From Aerococcaceae bacterium DSM 111176 (GTDB taxonomy: Bacteria > Bacillota > Bacilli > Lactobacillales > Aerococcaceae): 64,000 nucleotides of DNA. Shown here one piece after another: positions 61,810 to 64,000 of the stretch (its first letter is position 1; each line of letters opens with the position of its first letter). The notes beneath the pieces were generated by a model. The model ran no database searches and was not told the DNA's origin. It saw only the letters and a list, made by a program, of their open reading frames with translations. The stretch is from the NCBI GenBank assembly GCA_015863215.1, contig JACBXN010000034.1, positions 1 through 64,000 of the forward strand, in the 5' to 3' direction. The position numbers and the translations under genes were made by a program.

Positions 61810-64000
61810 TTGAATTCAGCATTATGGAAAGATCATTTTCGTGAAATTCGAGTATCCTTAGCCCGCTTCTTCTCAATTTTTATCATTATCATGTTAGGTG
61901 TCTCTTTCTTTATTGGTATTAAAGCATCAGGACCATCTAAATTGGAAACAGCAGCAGAATATTACAAGACCACACAGTTACCTGATGGTCAAGTAATCAG
62001 TACGATGGGACTGACAGATAGAGATTTAACGGAAATAAATGCAATTGAAGGAGTCGATGCTCAAGGAGTGCAGTCGGTTATTCAAATATTAGAACCGATT
62101 GAAGAGAGCGCAAAATTCCTAACTTATGACGGCAATGAAGCACATAATATGTATCAAATTGTCGAAGGGCGGATGCCAGAATCGACCGATGAAATTATTT
62201 TAGATAGTAAATTTTTAGAGCAAGAAAATCTGCAAGGACTCGTCAAAATCGGAGATACCCTCACGGTTGATCAAGTTGAGGATTATGATCCAGAAACAGA
62301 CTATAGTCCGGGGCTGGAGCCGATTCATTTTGAACAAACAGAGTTTGAAGTAGTTGGTTTTGCTCAAACGCCGATTTATATGGACCGAAATGATCGAGGA
62401 GTACAAGGGAATTCTGTCTTTGCAGTGGTTCTAGAGGAAGCAATAAGTGGTGATTTTTATTCAGAAGCTTATTTTTGGACTGGAGCGAGTGAACAGTTTC
62501 AAGCTTATTCCCAAGAGTATGAATTAGCAATGGCTGATTATTTGGATGACATAGAGACACAATTAGAGGATCATCCACAAATTCGTTTAGAGGAAATGAA
62601 GGCAGCTATTTCTGAAGAGTTAGCTGCGAATCAAGCGGATTTAATCGATGGGCAAAGAATTATCAGCGAGACACAGACTGATTTAGATAATGCACAAACT
62701 GAATTAGATGATGGATTTATTCAATACTATGAAGGTATCGAAGAATTACAATCCGGCTTTGAAGAATTGCAACAGGGTCAAGCGGATTATGAAGCTGGAT
62801 TAGAAGAATATCAGTCAGGACTCGATCAAATAGAAACGGCTCGAGCGACACTTGAAGAGCAAGAGTTAGTATATCAAGAGGGGTTTGCCAGTTACAATCA
62901 AGGTGCTATTGACTTTGAAAATCAGATTAATCAAGCATATAATGCTTTAATTTCTGGTCAATCCGAATATGAACAAGGACAAACTCAATTAAATGAAAGT
63001 TTAGCGCTCCTTCAATCTGGGCAAACCGAACTGGACAATGCTAGAGATCAGTTGTCTAATAGTATTAATGACCTCATCACTGGGGGAATAGGAACGGAAA
63101 ATCCGATAACGGATGACTATTTAAGTCAACAAGCTGCTAGGCTGCATCAGGAACTGATACGCTTATCTGAATTAAGAACTGAGTTGGAACTGGGGCAAAC
63201 AAATTTAGATGAAGATTATACGGAACTTAACGAACAATTCACTCAATTAAAATCTGAATTTGAAACGATATTAAACAACATTGGTATCGAAATTGATACA
63301 ACTGGGCTGAGCTTGGAAGAATCCATCGCGCTTTATGACCAAGCACTAATGGAGCAGTTATCACCATTAAGTGTGGAAGAATTACAGGCAAAATTAAATG
63401 AGAATCAACTTGAACAAGAATCGATTCAAGAAACAAATAGGGAATTAATATCTGAAAAGGAAAGCATTGAATCAGCACAAGCAATGAATGCTCAAAATGC
63501 CGAAGCCTTGGTATCGGCCGAAGCAGAACTTGGTTCTATCAACCAAGCAATTAATGAAGCAGAAGGTGCGATACAAAGCTATCAGGAACAAATCCAAACG
63601 ATTCAAATCGAGTTGGATACACTCGCTGCTACTGAGATTACACCAGAAAATGAAGCGACTGTTACTGAACAAATAAATGCTTTAACCGCCACACAAAGTC
63701 AATTAACGACTGAATTAGATAATACACAAGCTAATTTAGATACACTTTATATACGTCAATCTGAGTTATCACAAGAGATTGCTCAGCTACAAGAAATTGA
63801 ACCACAACCAGTTGATGAAGAACGTTTAACTGAAATTAATCAATTGATTAAATCGAATGAATTACGCATGACGGAGTTGCTAGAACAAGAAACACAACTC
63901 ATTCAAGCAATTGAAGCAATTGAAAATGCAAACAGCCCAAGTGAACCAGGTACTGGAATACCTGATTTTGATTATTCAGAGCTAGTAGAACAATTAACTG
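61810..64000 (+). CDS. ABC transporter permease with long extracytoplasmic coiled coil (partial, runs off window)
   Basis: An open frame of at least 730 codons starts at TTG 61810, AGGAGGGAG upstream, and runs to the right edge. It is not closed by any stop within the window. The N terminus is basic then a membrane helix (FFSIFIIIMLGVSFFIGIKASG). Residues 40-230 resemble the MacB periplasmic core (EGRMPESTDEIILDSKF). From about 250 to at least 700 the sequence is a long Gln/Glu/Leu-rich coiled coil with repeats such as LQSGFEELQQGQADYEAGLEEY and QSGLDQIETARATLEEQ. The FtsX domains should follow beyond the window. Such large permeases are known in lactic acid bacteria, but substrates are uncertain. 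Confidence 0.85.
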   Translation, partial: MNSALWKDHFREIRVSLARFFSIFIIIMLGVSFFIGIKASGPSKLETAAEYYKTTQLPDGQVISTMGLTDRDLTEINAIEGVDAQGVQSVIQILEPIEESAKFLTYDGNEAHNMYQIVEGRMPESTDEIILDSKFLEQENLQGLVKIGDTLTVDQVEDYDPETDYSPGLEPIHFEQTEFEVVGFAQTPIYMDRNDRGVQGNSVFAVVLEEAISGDFYSEAYFWTGASEQFQAYSQEYELAMADYLDDIETQLEDHPQIRLEEMKAAISEELAANQADLIDGQRIISETQTDLDNAQTELDDGFIQYYEGIEELQSGFEELQQGQADYEAGLEEYQSGLDQIETARATLEEQELVYQEGFASYNQGAIDFENQINQAYNALISGQSEYEQGQTQLNESLALLQSGQTELDNARDQLSNSINDLITGGIGTENPITDDYLSQQAARLHQELIRLSELRTELELGQTNLDEDYTELNEQFTQLKSEFETILNNIGIEIDTTGLSLEESIALYDQALMEQLSPLSVEELQAKLNENQLEQESIQETNRELISEKESIESAQAMNAQNAEALVSAEAELGSINQAINEAEGAIQSYQEQIQTIQIELDTLAATEITPENEATVTEQINALTATQSQLTTELDNTQANLDTLYIRQSELSQEIAQLQEIEPQPVDEERLTEINQLIKSNELRMTELLEQETQLIQAIEAIENANSPSEPGTGIPDFDYSELVEQLT

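Noticed and set aside
62261-63672. Several minus-strand and alternate-frame open frames near the right edge
   Set aside because: They lie inside the continuous permease frame starting at 61810, which has a good start and coherent coiled-coil translation.
1-64000. tRNA, rRNA, insertion sequences or prophage genes
   Set aside because: No cloverleaf with conserved TTCGA arm, no rRNA sequence and no transposase, integrase or phage structural protein was found.

Overview
The window is 64 kb of AT-rich DNA from a low-GC Gram-positive bacterium (Bacillota). The WalRKHIJ two-component operon, a class 1A (fumarate-type) PyrD, LuxS, a PyrR-type pyr attenuator, a tryptophan T-box leader and the ddl-murF-cshA-acpS-alr gene order all fit Lactobacillales. 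Aerococcaceae or Carnobacteriaceae are my guess, but the genus cannot be read from the sequence. I see no rRNA or tRNA genes, insertion sequence, prophage or CRISPR array. This is chromosomal core DNA with one clear catabolic island.

Layout. 0.1-6.3 kb: a lipoprotein, a GT1-like glycosyltransferase, a protein with a helix-hairpin-helix-like end, a HAD phosphatase, UDP-glucose dehydrogenase and a DUF4230 protein. 6.3-10.7 kb: luxS, then pyrD divergent from pyrBC with a complete PyrR attenuator. 10.7-11.4 kb: a gene-free stretch carrying two tandem arrays of hairpin-forming repeats (92-bp and 50-bp periods). 11.4-17.6 kb: a T-box-controlled trp operon in the order D-C-F-B-A-E, with trpE last and no trpG. 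17.8-19.9 kb: transketolase.

20.0-29.9 kb: a glucuronate island with a FadR-type GntR regulator, GPH-family symporter, uxaC, uxuA, an SDR fructuronate reductase, a HAD hydrolase, a GH3 glycosidase and KDPG aldolase. Two or three copies of a palindromic operator candidate and two cre-like sites 21 bp apart lie upstream, and an intrinsic terminator sits in the transporter leader. Ketodeoxygluconate kinase is not in the island. Codon use here is strongly biased, like that of tkt, so the genes are probably highly expressed.

29.9-36.8 kb: housekeeping and unknown genes (Cof-type HAD, YigZ, NUDIX, alpha/beta hydrolase, EF-P, ArAE exporter, VOC dioxygenase, LemA). 37-44.6 kb: cell-wall and lipid genes (ddl, murF, acpS, alr) around the RNA helicase cshA, which has a long structured leader. 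44.7-51 kb: AEC transporter, CBS protein resembling c-di-AMP receptors, CNNM/CorC protein, O-methyltransferase, L,D-transpeptidase and RDD protein. 51-59 kb: walRKHI, then a DUF2207 protein inserted before walJ. 59-64 kb: TetR regulator divergent from an RlmI-like methyltransferase and an ABC exporter. The exporter's permease, with a very long extracytoplasmic coiled coil, runs off the end of the window.

The observations I rate highest are the twin hairpin-repeat arrays, the uronate island with an unusual GH3 enzyme in place of a standard beta-glucuronidase, its leader terminator next to the operator, and a PyrR-loop-like hairpin at the 5' end of the pyrD message. I cannot claim a wholly new biological system from sequence alone.
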